This document shows, piece by piece, positions 44,083-55,091 of a stretch of DNA of 64,000 bases. The position numbers and the translations under genes are program-made. Source of the stretch: Nematopogon swammerdamellus (taxonomy: Eukaryota > Arthropoda > Insecta > Lepidoptera > Adelidae). The notes beneath the pieces are model-generated. The model did not search any database. It saw only the letters and a program-made list of their open reading frames with translations, and was not told the origin of the DNA. The stretch spans positions 9,521,247 to 9,585,246 of the forward strand of contig OX336354.1 of the NCBI GenBank assembly GCA_946902875.1, read 5' to 3'. Position 1 is the first letter of the stretch. The number at the start of each line of letters is the position of its first letter.

Positions 44083-44404
44083 TACCGTGTGGGGTCGGCG
44101 CTTAAAAAGAATAGCGCAACTGCATCTCTCCCGGTGCGTAAAAGGCGACTAAGGCATGAGGACAAGATGCCGTAAGGGCGACAGGCTAGCCACCTCTCAC
44201 CTAGGCGCGGTCCTTCCACCGAGTCATGCAGCAGGTGGGTCTTCGTGCCTTACTTGTTGCTTGAAAGTTATCTTGTCCTAATACTTTGCTAAATGTGGTG
44301 GTCGGTGTTGTGCTGTAATTTACAAGAGTACTTGCGGCACAACACAGACTACTCTGTTTACCCCGATTGTCGGGATTCAGCGTGCGGTATGTATGTATGT
44401 ATGT
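44083..44404 (+). repeat. Hairpin-bearing dispersed repeat, full copy
   Basis: From CGTACCGTGTGGGGTCGGCG to GATTCAGCGTGCGGTATG followed by four GTAT units. Shows the family's microsatellite end most clearly. Confidence 0.88.
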
Positions 44405-44979
44405 ATTTCAATATGTGACATCATAGATCTACAATATTTACCCATAGTAACATAAATGTTGGATACGAGATAAATGCAGAAACGTCAAGCCGATATAGCG
44501 ATAACAAAAGCTATTAATTAAGAGAATAGATTTTCGCATCTCGATGTAGACAAATATTTACATTAACATATCTGACCCCCGTCGGTCTATGAGCAAGTTC
44601 ACCTATTATTATCAAAACGCATCTTCTATCTCTTCTCTATCTCTTCTTCTTATAAAATTGAACGTCTGTCTTTATGTATGTATGTTTAAGGTGAACTCCG
44701 GAACCACTGGACAGAATTTTATGGGGTGTGCACCAATGTGAAGTGTATTTCTTGAGGCTCACTATAGAATATATACCATCACGCTAAATAGCAATAGGGT
44801 TGAGCAGTATCAATGAAAGTATAGTATGAACGGAATTTAGTGGCGAATGGTAGTTCCGGATGGAGAGGGGAGAAAAGGACGGAAGGATATGGTGGAAGGG
44901 AAGGAGGGGAGGGAGGGAGAGAAAGAGACAGAGAATATAAGCGAAGCGATCGTTTATTATCTAATGGCGTTTGCCCGCG
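44405..44979. other. Intronic DNA, no gene seen
   Basis: A GGAGGGAAGGAG purine run near 44860-44930 precedes the next repeat. Otherwise nothing recognised. Confidence 0.45.
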
Positions 44980-45437
44980 GCTTCGCTCGCGTGAATTTAG
45001 TATTTAAAAACAAGAAATAAGTAAGCCCGCTACCGTACCTTTATTTCGGCGCGCGGAACAATTCGGTTTGTATGAGAGCCACATCTTAGCGTAACCGGAA
45101 CTGAATTTTATTTAGCCTATCCTATGTCCCGTATAATCAAATGTGTTTGTACGAAGTTTAATCAGATTCGGATGATCGGTTTAAGAGTTATGGAGGAACA
45201 TACCTACATACAACCATACATACAGAAAAAAATTCTAAAAATCATCAATTTGGTTTTAGTATCATACATAGAGTCTACAACGAAATATCTCATAAAACAA
45301 AGTAACTTACTCCATGACTACTCCTTACAGATTTATTATTAGTATTGATTGATGATGATTGATCATATTTTCGTTTAAATCGGATTTGCTATCAAACCGA
45401 GTCTACCGCGAACGAAGCCGCGGACAAAAGCTAGTCT
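44980..45437. repeat. Dispersed repeat bounded by inverted GCCCGCGGCTTCGC ends
   Basis: Starts TTTGCCCGCGGCTTCGCTCG and ends GCGAACGAAGCCGCGGACAA followed by AAGCTAGT, an inverted pair. The interior has TCGGATGATCGGTTTAAGAG and no ORF of note. A repeat type I regard as common in moths. Confidence 0.65.
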
Positions 45438-45570
45438 CACTTCTCACTAATATCATAAATGCGAAAGTATATTTGTTTGTTTGTTTGTTTGTTTGTTTGT
45501 TCCTCTTTCACGCCTGAACGGCTGGACGGATTTTGATGAAACTTTGTATAGTGGTAGTGTTTATCCCGGA

Positions 45571-45941
45571 GTAACATAATTTTGAAAAAATATGGTCAAG
45601 TTCGAGTCGAGCTCGCGTAAAGAGGGTTCCGTACCATCCCGTTTTCTGTCCCGTTTTCTGTGAGAACTAGAAGGTTTAGGATTTTCGTTTAGGTTTTCCT
45701 GTAAATTAAATGAATAACCCATGGTAACATAATTTCAAAAAAGTGGTCAAGTTCGAGTGGACCTTGCGTAAAGAGGGTTCCGTACCATCCCGTTTTCTGT
45801 GAGAACTAGAACGTTTAGTATTTTCGTTTAGGTTTTCCTGTAAATTAAATGAATAACCCATGGTAACATAATTTCAAAAAAGTGGTCAAGTTCGAGTGGA
45901 CCTTGCGTAAAGAGGGTTCCGTACCATCCCGTTTTCTGTGA
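45571..45941 (+). repeat. Tandem repeat, ~139-bp unit, about 2.6 copies
   Basis: Units start GTAACATAATTT near 45571, 45724 and 45863 and share AGAGGGTTCCGTACCATCCC and AGGTTTTCCTGTAAATTAAA. The first is longer because of a short CCCGTTTTCTGT duplication. Units two and three are almost identical, indicating recent duplication. Confidence 0.92.
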
Positions 45942-45952
45942 GTGAATGCTTA

Positions 45953-46312
45953 GAGGGAGAGGGAGAGGGAGAGGGAGAGGGAGAGGGAGAGGGCGAGGGA
46001 GAGGGCGAGGGCGAGGGCGAGGGCGAGGGCGAGGGCGAGGGCGAGGGCGAGGGCGAGGGCGAGGTAGAGGGAGAGGGAGAGGGAGAGGGAGAGGGAGAGG
46101 GAGAGGGAGAGGGAGAGGGAGAGGGAGAGGGAGAGGGAGAGGGAGAGGGAGAGGGAGAGGGAGAGGGAGAGGGAGAGGGGAGAGGGAGAGGGAGAGGGAG
46201 AGGGAGAGGGAGAGGGAGAGGGAGAGGGAGAGGGAGAGGGAGAGGGAGAGGGAGAGGGAGAGGGGGAGGGGGGAGATGGAGAGGGAGAGGCAGAGGGAGA
46301 GGGAGAGGGAGA
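45953..46312 (+). repeat. ~360-bp (GGGAGA)n array
   Basis: Continuous hexamer with a block of GGGCGA variants at about 45990-46060 and one extra G near 46180 that shifts phase. The apparent Gly-Glu and Gly-Arg proteins are artefacts. The purine-only strand could form triplex or G-rich structures. Confidence 0.97.
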
Positions 46313-46314
46313 AT

Positions 46315-47110
46315 ATTACTTTCTTTGAGAAGGTTTATCGTCTTCCTGAACGCAGCTCTGCCTTCGGCCTCGCCCTCAATTACTTACTTTCTTCGAGAAA
46401 GTTTATGGTCTTCCTGAACGCAGCTCGGCCTTCGGCCTCGCCCTTAGTTACTTACTTTCTTCGAGAAGGTTTCTGGTCTTTCTGAACGTAGCTCGGCCTT
46501 CGGCCTCGCCCTTAGTTACTTACTTTCTTCGAGAAGGTTTCTGGTTTTCCTGAACGTAGCTCGGCCTTCGGCCTCGCCCTCTGTTACTTTTTTTAAATTT
46601 TTTTTATGGAAACAGACACAGTTGGCTACATCACCTACAACGTCCGTGATGTCAGCCCATAACACCGGGTGAACTAGGTGCCATATCAGTGCTTCCCCCT
46701 TTGATCGTGCCGGCTACACTGAACTGGTCGGAAAACACAAACTATTTACATAGCCGTTTCAACCGACGTTTCATTCAGTGCGGTGGTACCAACCCGGGCG
46801 GGTTAAACCCTACCACCAAGTAAGATTAGGAGGGAAGGGACCTACAGTTTTACGAGGAATCCGAACCTCGGTCAGCCTCCAACGGTCAGCGGTCACCCAT
46901 CCAAGTACTTACTTTCTTCGAGAAGGTTTATGGTCTTCCTGAACGCAGCTCGGCCTTCGGCCTCGCCTTCAGTTACTTACTTTCTTTGAGAAGGTGTATT
47001 GTCTTCCAGAATGCAGCTCAGCATGAAGCCGCGTCGTTAGTTACTTACTACTTACTTACTTGAGAACGTTTATCGTTTACCTTAACGCGGATCGGTCTTT
47101 GTTACTTACT
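46315..47110 (+). repeat. 68-bp tandem repeat, ~7-8 units, split by a SINE
   Basis: Units start CTTACTTTCTTCGAGAAGG near 46315, 46383, 46451 and 46519, then continue after a SINE near 46908 and 46976, decaying by 47110. Each carries CTCGGCCTTCGGCCTCGCCC, which forms a small hairpin. Confidence 0.9.
46590..46907 (-). mobile_element. 5S/tRNA-headed SINE inserted in a 68-bp tandem array
   Basis: Well-preserved minus-strand copy: T-run at the left, tail and core, 5S-like head cut at CCATCCAAGTACTT. Array units resume directly, so insertion postdates the array expansion. Confidence 0.9.
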
Positions 47111-47165
47111 TTCTTCCTTTGAAATACGAATTTCACGCGAGCGAAGCCGCGGGCAAAAGCTAGTC

Positions 47166-47733
47166 TTCTATAAACATGAAGTCTACTATATTGTTCATAC
47201 TTTGTGGTGAATGTGAGTTGGATGTCATTCGAGCAATTCTGTCGGCGCGAGTTGTTTTCGTTACGTACATAGGTATACGCATTATCTGATCTTTGTTTGT
47301 TATACCTATCTGTGGAAAATTTCTTATTTCCACGTCAATCAGCCAATTTGCATGAATGTGTATTATTTTCTAAAATTATGGAGTGCATATAATATCCAGT
47401 GTTTGTTGGTATACACGCTTATGTGTGTTTCCCTAATAAAATAAAATAAATAATTCGATGGAGAAAGTACACTGCGGCGGTATCAATCCGGGCATATTTT
47501 ACCCTACCTACCACCTAGTAAGGTAAGGGAAGCAATATCAACCACGAATCAATTCATGTCATGAAAGAAATGCTCTTATGAAACTCAGAGAGAGAGAGAG
47601 AGACATAAATAGCGCACACCCACAGAACATGGATCGGAAACCGTCTTCCCCTAGCGAGTATTTCTGATCTGTGCAATCGAAACACGAAACAATGCAAATC
47701 GAGCTCATGCACGACCGTTCGTTTACTAAGCAA
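47166..47733. other. Intronic DNA with a SINE scrap
   Basis: 47463-47530 holds a minus-strand scrap of SINE core (CTGCGGCGGTATCAATCCGG, CCACCTAGTAAGGTAAGGGA). A GAGA run lies near 47588. Otherwise nothing. Confidence 0.55.
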
Positions 47734-48526
47734 GGGCCGATTGCGCCAACACAGACTTAACAAATAAACCCACTTAATGATCATCTTAAAGACTTTTAAA
47801 ATGATCATTAAGTGAAACCATGGAATATTAGGTAAATTTGGAAAGGTCGGCCAAAATGACCACGCTTATCAATCAGGGTAAGCCAAATTTACCTAATCTT
47901 AAAACACTTAGGCCCACTTGCACCAACACGAATTTAACTATAAACCAGTTTAACTCGTTAAGCTAGCACCCGTTGTATGTGGGAACCGCGTTTGAACCGC
48001 GTTTAAATCCATAACTCGCTACTTAACTCTAAACTCGTGTTGGTGCAAGTGGGCATTATTATAAGAGTCTGTTGCGCTAACAACGATGAAATGCTGCAAT
48101 TATAATCCTAACACATTCTTGGGGTTTCGGCCATATCTAACAAGCATGATTTTTGAAAGGTCAAGTTGACATCTGGCATGCAGAATGAACGAATAGCGTG
48201 AGCTGTCTGTCAAACGATTACATGTTAGTTTTTGTTTTCATTCCTTTTTTCTGTTGTCCGACCGAACACGTATTTGTTAATATATATATAATGTAGTTAA
48301 TATCTTCCTAATTTCCTACTTTACGTATAGCTCGCCATAATGCTCATTATTTGTTCTAAAAGTGTATGATTTATGAAAAAAAAACGCACTCTTAAGAGAT
48401 AACGATCATTTAGCTATAGTCTGTCTTGGCGCAAGTCGTGGTTTCACTTATCCAGTTACGGATTTAAGCTGTCGTTAGGTAACGATTCTTTAGATATATT
48501 TAAGTGTGTGTTGGCACAATCGGCCC
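47734..48526. mobile_element. Outer inverted-repeat element with nested MITE
   Basis: GGGCCGATTGCGCCAACACA at the left is mirrored by GTGTTGGCACAATCGGCCC at the right. Inside are two short palindromes (CACTTAATGATCAT pair near 47762-47812; TTAGGTAAATTTGG pair near 47829-47898) and a complete MITE at 47911-48055. No clear target duplication. The right end is about 75 bases from the SoxD exon's splice donor. Confidence 0.7.
47911..48055. mobile_element. 145-bp MITE, Harbinger-like, TTA duplication
   Basis: The ends GGCCCACTTGCACCAACACG and CGTGTTGGTGCAAGTGGGCA are inverted repeats, and TTA flanks both sides, fitting PIF/Harbinger-type insertion. Inner arms include GTTTAACT-like halves. This terminal sequence is abundant in moth genomes from memory. 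Confidence 0.85.
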
Positions 48527-48600
48527 TAATGCCTTTACCGTTAGACCACGAGCCGCTCAAACCAGGGTTAAAAAAACGTGTTAAGAAGCTGTGTACTCAC

Positions 48601-49145
48601 TTGTTATGCTTGACAGGCGTGGTGGAAGGGGTGGGTCTCTTCTCCTCCTTAATAGTGCTGCTATGCATCTTGCTAGTTAGCCGCTTCAGCACATCATCCA
48701 TGCTCCGCTTGTGCGGCTGCGCCAGCGACAAAGCGCTGTTGTGGTTCAGCAGGGAGTTATTATTGTTGCAAAGACCGAGAGCTTTGGCATCGGCACCTGG
48801 CGAACTACATTCGGATGAGCCTCTTCTTCTGCTTTGAAGGTCGTTTACGTGGAGTCCTAGGAACGACGCTGGTACTAGAAGGTTATTTGTCATCTCTAAG
48901 CCTTGGGTGAATTTCTGCTTCTTGACCGGTCGCTCTTCTTCTAAAGTCAGGTCGTCCTCGCTCTGATCCGATAGGTTGGAGCTGGAGGGTGAGTACTTGT
49001 AGAAGGTGGGGGTGGCCGGGTCCTCGCGGTCTGAATCTGCGGGAGCGGCGGAGGCGGCGGGGGCGGCGGTCGTGTCCTGCGCGACGTCGGGGGTGGGAGC
49101 TCCTTCTTGTAATTTAGTCGGTGGTGACTTTCGTTTAGATGACAT
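48601..49145 (-). CDS. SoxD-like transcription factor, first coding exon
   Basis: The ATG at 49145-49143 opens 181 codons plus two bases, ending at AACAA|GTGAGT, a consensus donor. The N-terminus is MSSKRKSPPTKLQ. An Ala/Pro-rich stretch spans residues 27-37, a Ser-rich acidic part 52-70, a basic nuclear-localisation-like KKQK at 75-78, and Asn repeats 127-130. KRSMDDVLKRLTSKM (147-160) resembles the SLADVVDTLK segment that precedes the coiled coil in SOX5/6. Phase and order fit exon 13755-13902, which holds the zipper. The start is chosen as the first ATG after the splice acceptor at 49150. Base composition is clearly higher in GC than the flanking introns. SoxD proteins lack their own transactivation domain and act as dimeric co-factors in the nucleus. 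Confidence 0.85.
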
Positions 49146-49165
49146 GTTTCTGGAACAACAGAAAT
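49146..49165 (-). other. Splice acceptor and 4-base 5' UTR before the SoxD ATG
   Basis: The minus strand reads TTTCTGTTGTTCCAG, then AAAC and the ATG. The pyrimidine tract and CAG are strong, so transcription must begin in an upstream 5' exon to the right. Confidence 0.8.
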
Positions 49166-51364
49166 GATTTAATTAATATTTGTTGGTACATTCAATTGTT
49201 ATAGTCTAGTCAGAGGTTCTTTTTATTTTAATATAATATTATTTTAATGCACAGTGGATGAGGAAACAGGAAGTACATGATGGAATAAATTTATTGCTGT
49301 GAAAATATTTTACAGGTTTTTCCTACATTTTTAATACTTTATTGAATTTAAATATTATATAAAGTTTATTGCAAACATTTTGAGCAAGAGTACAAAAGGT
49401 GAAATTAATGCCTACAATAAGAAGGAAAAATAATACTAATCAGGGAAATAATAACTGAATTTCCTTTTTCTACAGTGGGCAGTGAAATGTTATGGGCACG
49501 AATGTGGCAAACGATATCGGAAGTTTTACGTTTTAGTTTGGATGGAAATAAAAGGAAAATAGCATGTAAAGCATCTCATACACTTTTGTTTCATTTCGGA
49601 CCTTTTGTAATTTAAATAGCCTAAGTAAATTAATTGTAAATACAATTTACCTACACAAAATAGTTTCTTCACTAGCACATACACCGTTAGTTCGTCTCCA
49701 TCGTGGACATTTTCTAGTTCCTGTAAATAGCTTGCAAAGACTTTGTATAGAACAAGCTTGGGTTCTGGTTTGTGTGAGTTTGTGAGTTCGTTAGCTTGGT
49801 AATTGGTTGCAGTTAATTCACTAGGCACAGAAACTGGGATGCGCGCGGAATCCAGACGAATCCAGACATTGAATAGGGTTGACTTGATAATAGATATTAT
49901 TGGTTGGTTAAACTACAAAGTGACAAAACAACTCGAGTCTTTTCCTATTACATGCTTACATTTCACTATATTTATCGACTCTCTAACATCCAAAGGGTGA
50001 CTGGAAGAAATCACCGGAACCACTTCATACCTCCGACGTACCGGATTGTTCAAATATCGCCGGATTGGTTGAACTTTGTTGAAATAGCCAGAACTAGAGA
50101 GAACACGTTTTTAGGACAATCAAACACGGTTATCAATCTGTCAGGCGATTTCTTTGTCTGGCAAGCCAAATTTTCATCATCGACTGGCTCGCGTCTGGAT
50201 TGCACGCAAGAAACGTCTTGACGAATTCATTACTTAAGCCAACAAACGAATTTCTCAAGTAAACACTACGACTGTCTTGCTCGAATCCTTTCCATACTGT
50301 TTGAGTTGATAATGCCTTTGAGAATCTTCACATAATATGTCAAAGGGACTCGACTTGGCGGAGTCTAGTAATAATCTAATTGCTTTCGGTTGCGGGTTGT
50401 CTTTGAATCGGATTCGATCTTGTACACTGTATACTCGTGATTAAGTACGTATAAATATATAGCCTTATGTAGTTATGTAGAGTATTAAGTAGGTATGTGA
50501 TTTGATTGAGTAATGGTAACATGCTTCGGTAATCTAAGACGGGATCATTTGCAAGAACTAGTTCAAGATTTGAGTCCTTTATCGGTAGCATGACGGTTAC
50601 TTTTAGTTTACTAAGCCTACAAAGTCTGTCTGTCCATCCGTCCGTCCGTCGGATGGCTGTATCTTTGGAACCGTAATAGCAGATACAAATACCTACCTAA
50701 GTACGTAGGGATGTGTATTGTGAAATTGAACATATTCCCTAATTCCGCTCTCGGTTTCTTGCCTTCTGATTTTCCAGACCCCATATATACATGATGTATG
50801 CTCACGTCCACCTTACGAGTAACTAAACCCGAGGGTCCAGCTGCCACATTTCCTCTCCTATATTCAATTAGTGAGGTAAGGCGAGCGCGTCTTCCAATCA
50901 ACGTTGGCAATTTTCGAGACATCCTGTGCTGACGGCTTTGGGGAGGACCAATTAATGTTTAAACTAATTGAGGAAAGTGTGAATGGAACGGCGAGTTCTA
51001 GCAGAGATCAACGAGGTGTGAGTGTTTTAAGTTTTCTTATGTTGAACTAGCTTTTATTTAAAATTCGGTTTCGCTCAATAAAATCCTTTCCTTTCGCTAA
51101 ATCGGCAGATGGAAGAACTGATATTTCACCTGGGCCGACATCACGATTACAGCAGGTGAGCACCTGCGAACATGGTTCTAGAAAGTCCCTTCCTAGATTA
51201 ATGCCATCCGATCGGACCATGTGAGTTTCCCTAAAAATACCTAAACTATTAATTTCAAGTTGAGATGTGGCTTGCGTGAGGCGTTTAAGAATAACACACA
51301 GACAAACGAAAGAGACTTTAAAATGTTTCCGATAATAGGAATAGTAGAGGCAACGTATATTTCT
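49166..51364. other. 5' intron, no further exon recognised
   Basis: Contains a minus-strand end of the GACGGACGGACGG-type repeat (CTGTCTGTCCATCCGTCC at about 50623-50690). Open frames such as 49526-49828 have no family resemblance. Confidence 0.5.
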
Positions 51365-51600
51365 CATGCATCGCTCACGAAAAAATATGTCGCCAACGAA
51401 ATCGGCTTATTAACTGAGTTCACAATGACTGATGCTTGTGTTGTATACTCACTTTAACCTCTTATGTCCGTAAATACGCGAGTGAGGAGCGTTATTATTA
51501 GCACATTCGTAGCATCAGGTGGCTTAATGCGATCCTTTTAATGTATTCGACAGGTAACATGATTCACCGCGCTTTGCCTATTCTAATGTTCACTTCAGTG
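51365..51600 (+). repeat. Dispersed repeat shared with 23265-23560
   Basis: TGAGTTCACAATGACTGATG, GCGAGTGAGGAGCGTTATTA and CGACAGGTAACATGATTCAC match the other copy in order and strand. Moderately diverged. Confidence 0.7.
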
Positions 51601-52769
51601 TTTGTACGTTCAGTACCATGTCGATATTTTACTTAGTTATGATATATGTTTGCCGTTGCGGTGTAAATGCAATTTCACTTTCCCACCGTTTTCTCGCCGC
51701 CATCTTTGTGAGCGCGGAGGGGACTGCGATGCGACACCATTTCCAATAAATATAAAATGCTGACACAGGTACCACTAAATGCGTTACTATAAATTACGTT
51801 CGTTATCTTTGCTCTTTTAATAGTTTCTGCCCCTGCTGGCCAAAGAATTCAGGATAAAACTGATATTTGTTTTATCATTATCTTGCATTCATTTAGTTTG
51901 TCGCCAAAATAATCTACAAAAAATTAAATCTTAATCGTCTCTGTTCTATTGTTTAAGTGTTTTGTTGTACGAGTATTATCCATATTATGTTTTTTTAAAA
52001 TAAAAAAATATTTGATTTGATTTGATTGCACACAATATGTAGGTATAGGTAAAGATCCGTGAGTCCGCAATTCTGACATAGAGAGATGTATTAATGTCAT
52101 CTTTGTGCGCACATTAGTTTTAAATGTCATCTGAATCAGCGAGTGCTCTAAGGCTTCTAAGTATTGATGACTCATCTATTATTTTAATTGTTTGCTGATG
52201 GTCGTTGAGGACGTACCTACAAAGATGCATAACATTTCAAGAATGCATCTTTGTGTCATAAAATGAAGATACGTCTAAAGAATTTTTGTCACACACACGT
52301 GTACATATACTTAAATTCTAACGTAGAGTTTGAGTGCGCAATGCAGTGCGTTTGGCGAATTATCTTGGTCGTTCGTTTGGCCGAACTAATAGAACGTCGG
52401 CTGAGCTGCTATTGGCCAATAATAAAGTATGACTGAAGCATGTACCAGACGGTCGTCAATAAGCCTTTCTGGAGAGGTGACCTTGTCGGAGGGTTGGTTG
52501 GCAACGCCGTCGGCCGTGTCGGCTACACACACGGTTGGCGACAAGTTCCCGACTTCAATGTCATTTGAGCTCGCGGACCGAAACCACGCGAATGACGTTT
52601 TTAAACTATCTCATTTCTTTTTCACTGTAGCTTCGTTGGCGTTAGGATCATATTCTTTGTACTTTTGCACCAATATCTCCCATCCTGATTTCTTCTGCGA
52701 TGCATCTGTAAAAGAATTTGAGGACAAATCCCAAAGACACGGGTGGTCTTTATAAAGATCTGGCATTTA
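51601..52769. other. Intronic DNA, no gene seen
   Basis: TTTGATTTGATTTGATT near 52010 resembles a LINE 3' tail without coding sequence. Nothing else recognised. Confidence 0.45.
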
Positions 52770-52813
52770 CATTTACAATTGGATAAAGCACATGCTTTAT
52801 TCAATTGTAAATG
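52770..52813. repeat. ~21-bp inverted repeat with 2-nt loop
   Basis: ACATTTACAATTGGATAAAGCA and its near-perfect complement sit back to back immediately before the LINE remnant at 52820. Confidence 0.85.
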
Positions 52814-52819
52814 TATTAC

Positions 52820-53023
52820 AGCGACATGCGGATAGCGAAAAAAATTGGTTGTTTAATCAGGTAAAATACCACGTAAATATGTAAACTACTCGTACGTACC
52901 TATTATGGCAGAAATTGTTCAAAAATCTATGAAAAAAACATTTTGCTTGCCAATCCAATTTACAATTTAAGTGAATTCTATATTATTAATTTCTGCACCA
53001 GTGATACCCGTACCTATTATATA
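52820..53023 (+). pseudogene. LINE 3' half, split by nested insertions
   Basis: CATGCGGATAGCGAAAAAAAT, ATTGTTCAAAAATCTATGA, CCAATTTACAATTTAAGTGA and TTTCTGCACCAGTGATAC match 35270-35430 of the LINE at 34379-35788. It stops at the 53024-56328 element; the 3' UTR resumes at 56329. Confidence 0.85.
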
Positions 53024-54264
53024 AGGTCTTTCAAAATTAGTTCATAGTACGCTAAGTGGGGGTTCTGTATCATATAGGGAGTAAAACCTATATAAAATTG
53101 TTTGACCTTGGTTTTTTTTTTTTATGTAAAATATTTTTTTATGTATTTAAATAAAAAATAGGTGGTTGATTTTTATAGCCTAATCGATTCAGTTTCATAA
53201 CAGTAACAAAAAAGTCTTCATTACCATTATAATGTAACACGTGTAAGTTGGTAAAAAAAATCAAATTCTTTCTATTCCATACTAATAAAACTAAAATTGT
53301 GGTTTTTCACAATTTATGAAAGAAAGAGATCCAAGGCCGTACCCAGGGGGGGGGGGGGGGCGAGGGGTTCGGGGGGTTGTAACCCCCCCCCCCGAAATAG
53401 GTATCCACTATGGCCGGTGTTCAGAAAATATATTTTTGAGCAGACAAACAATTTAAAATTCCGTGGGAACTTCCAACTAAATCACAACACAAAGGACCAC
53501 GTGTATTGCATTGGGTTGGGGCAATAAACATCGGGCTATTTCGGAGGCGCCTATTGTTTCAAGACAAAACATCTGGTTAATGCTACCTACTTCCTTACTT
53601 CCTAGCTACCCCGCAAGCAGACGACCAGGTGTAGTAGATAAGAAAGCGAGAGATTGGTTTAGTTATCCACCGTAATTCTTAATTCCGTTACGTTCATAGT
53701 GTGTGAATGTACCTACTGACGTTGTACACTAGTGAATTTGGAATCTATTTGGTGAGTACATAAATCAGAATTACCTACTTATTAATTTTCATAAATTTTA
53801 TACAAACTGTTTGATTTAGTAAAGCGATATACAAGTCAAACTGAGGCCCGTTGGCTTAGCCCAATGGGAGACAGGTGTTAAGTAGTATTAATTTACAATA
53901 CTTATCTCTTTTAATTTTTTTGAGAGGGGTCTGCTAGAAGTTCCGATTTGATTAAATAAATAAATAAGTATGAATTTTACTGCGATGTGGAAGGCCGAAG
54001 AGCATTTCTTCTAGTCAAGCTTTTTTTTTTTATTAGGTTTAACCACACAGAATCGTTCTGTACATACAAATCTTTAAAATATATATTACATGGCTAGAAC
54101 TATCTGTACTTAAGGCTAAACACAACATGAACAAATTAAGATACTAAGTAAGCTAAAATTAAAAACTTAAGCCAAAGCTTTATTCACATCCAAGAGAATG
54201 TACGAGGTTCTCTCAAGGTGTTTTCTTTCACCGGGGTGTTTTATATTTCTAACTATTATGCACG

Positions 54265-54385
54265 GACTAGATGCTATGTCAGTGCTTCCCTTCGCCACGA
54301 CCGAAGGGAAGCACTGACATGGCACCTAGATAACCAAGGTAAAATTAAGGATGTTGCAGGTGATGTAGCTAACAGCAGTTAAGAT
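54265..54385 (+). mobile_element. SINE tail forming a palindrome
   Basis: TGTCAGTGCTTCCCTTCG, a short CCACGA spacer, then CGAAGGGAAGCACTGACA. Then the SINE tail continues (GATGTTGCAGGTGATGTAGC and an A-run). A second case of inverted SINE tail sequence besides 27030-27125. Confidence 0.8.
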
Positions 54386-54705
54386 AAAAAAAACCGGCCA
54401 AGTGCGAGTCGAACTCGCGCACCGAGGGTTCCGTATCGCCATGTCATGGCTAGCGCCACTCACGCCATCTATGGCGTGTTATGAAATGCTTCATATTAGT
54501 TAAATGTCATGATTAGTTAAAATGCTTCATAATCTATTCGGTAGATGGTCTTTTGGTTTCTTCTATGGGAACCCCTGTGAATTTTTTACTTTTTCTTATT
54601 TTTATTATTTGTTGTTATATCGCTATTATATCCACTATTATAAAAAGTGGACCGATTTTCATGCGGTTTTTTTAAAAAAGCTTGAAATAAAAGTTAAATT
54701 ACAAA

Positions 54706-54897
54706 TTAAAAAAAACCCCGACCCTTAAAATGTCAAAAATAATTTCCATTTACTTACTTAAAGGAGTCGGGGGACCGCTAATTAAATAAAATATAAAAAC
54801 TCAGAGCTGCGCGGGAATTTACTTAGCGGTCTCCCGACTCGACCCGACGTAAGTGAACGGAAATTACAATTTTTGACTTTTTAAGGGTCGGGTTTTT
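54706..54897. mobile_element. Palindromic MITE-like insertion
   Basis: CCCCGACCCTTAAAATGTCA at the left pairs with TGACTTTTTAAGGGTCGGG at the right; inner halves (TTACTTAAAGGAGTCGGGGG, and its CCCGACTC counterpart) pair imperfectly. About 190 bp, no ORF. TTATTATTTGTTGTTATATCG occurs on both sides, suggesting internal duplication of the host repeat. Confidence 0.65.
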
Positions 54898-54987
54898 TTA
54901 TTATTTGTTGTTATATCGGCCATAATAATATAATAACACATATTCTGTGAAAATTTCAACGGGCTACCTATTACGGTTCAAGAGATA

Positions 54988-55053
54988 CAGCCCTCGAACG
55001 GACGGACGGACGGACGGACGGACGGACGGACGGACGGACGGACGGACGGACGA

Positions 55054-55087
<34 letters not shown>
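54988..55087 (+). repeat. (CGGA)n then (CAGA)n microsatellite
   Basis: About 14 GGAC units followed by about 8 CAGA units, inside the repeat at 54390-55135. Confidence 0.95.

Positions 55088-55091
<4 letters not shown>

Larger units (their letters stand above)
45442..47165 (+). mobile_element. Dispersed element inflated by tandem arrays
   Basis: Starts CACTAATATCATAAATGCGA with a TTTG microsatellite and CTGAACGGCTGGACGGATTT, and ends CGCGAGCGAAGCCGCGGGCA followed by AAAGCTAGTC. I recognise both ends as those of one common lepidopteran repeat. The interior has expanded into a 139-bp repeat, a hexamer array and a 68-bp repeat, and also holds a SINE. Confidence 0.65.
13903..48600 (-). other. 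34.7 kb intron of the SoxD-like gene
   Basis: It starts (minus strand) with the donor AACAA|GTGAGT at 48600 and ends with the acceptor TTCAACAG at 13903. Phase is conserved across it. No additional convincing coding exon is visible inside; nearly all recognisable content is transposon-derived. An unseen microexon cannot be excluded. Confidence 0.8.

Noticed and set aside
45938..46485. Two overlapping long frames encoding Gly-Glu/Gly-Arg repeat proteins
   Set aside because: They are translations of the GGGAGA hexamer array; no start context, splice sites or non-repeat protein domain.
46315..47110. CRISPR-like array
   Set aside because: Whole 68-bp units repeat with no unique spacers, and the genome is eukaryotic.
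49526..49828. 100-codon minus-strand frame just upstream of the SoxD exon
   Set aside because: It lies in the 5' intron, has AT-driven composition and no acceptor/donor pair that would fit the SoxD ATG.
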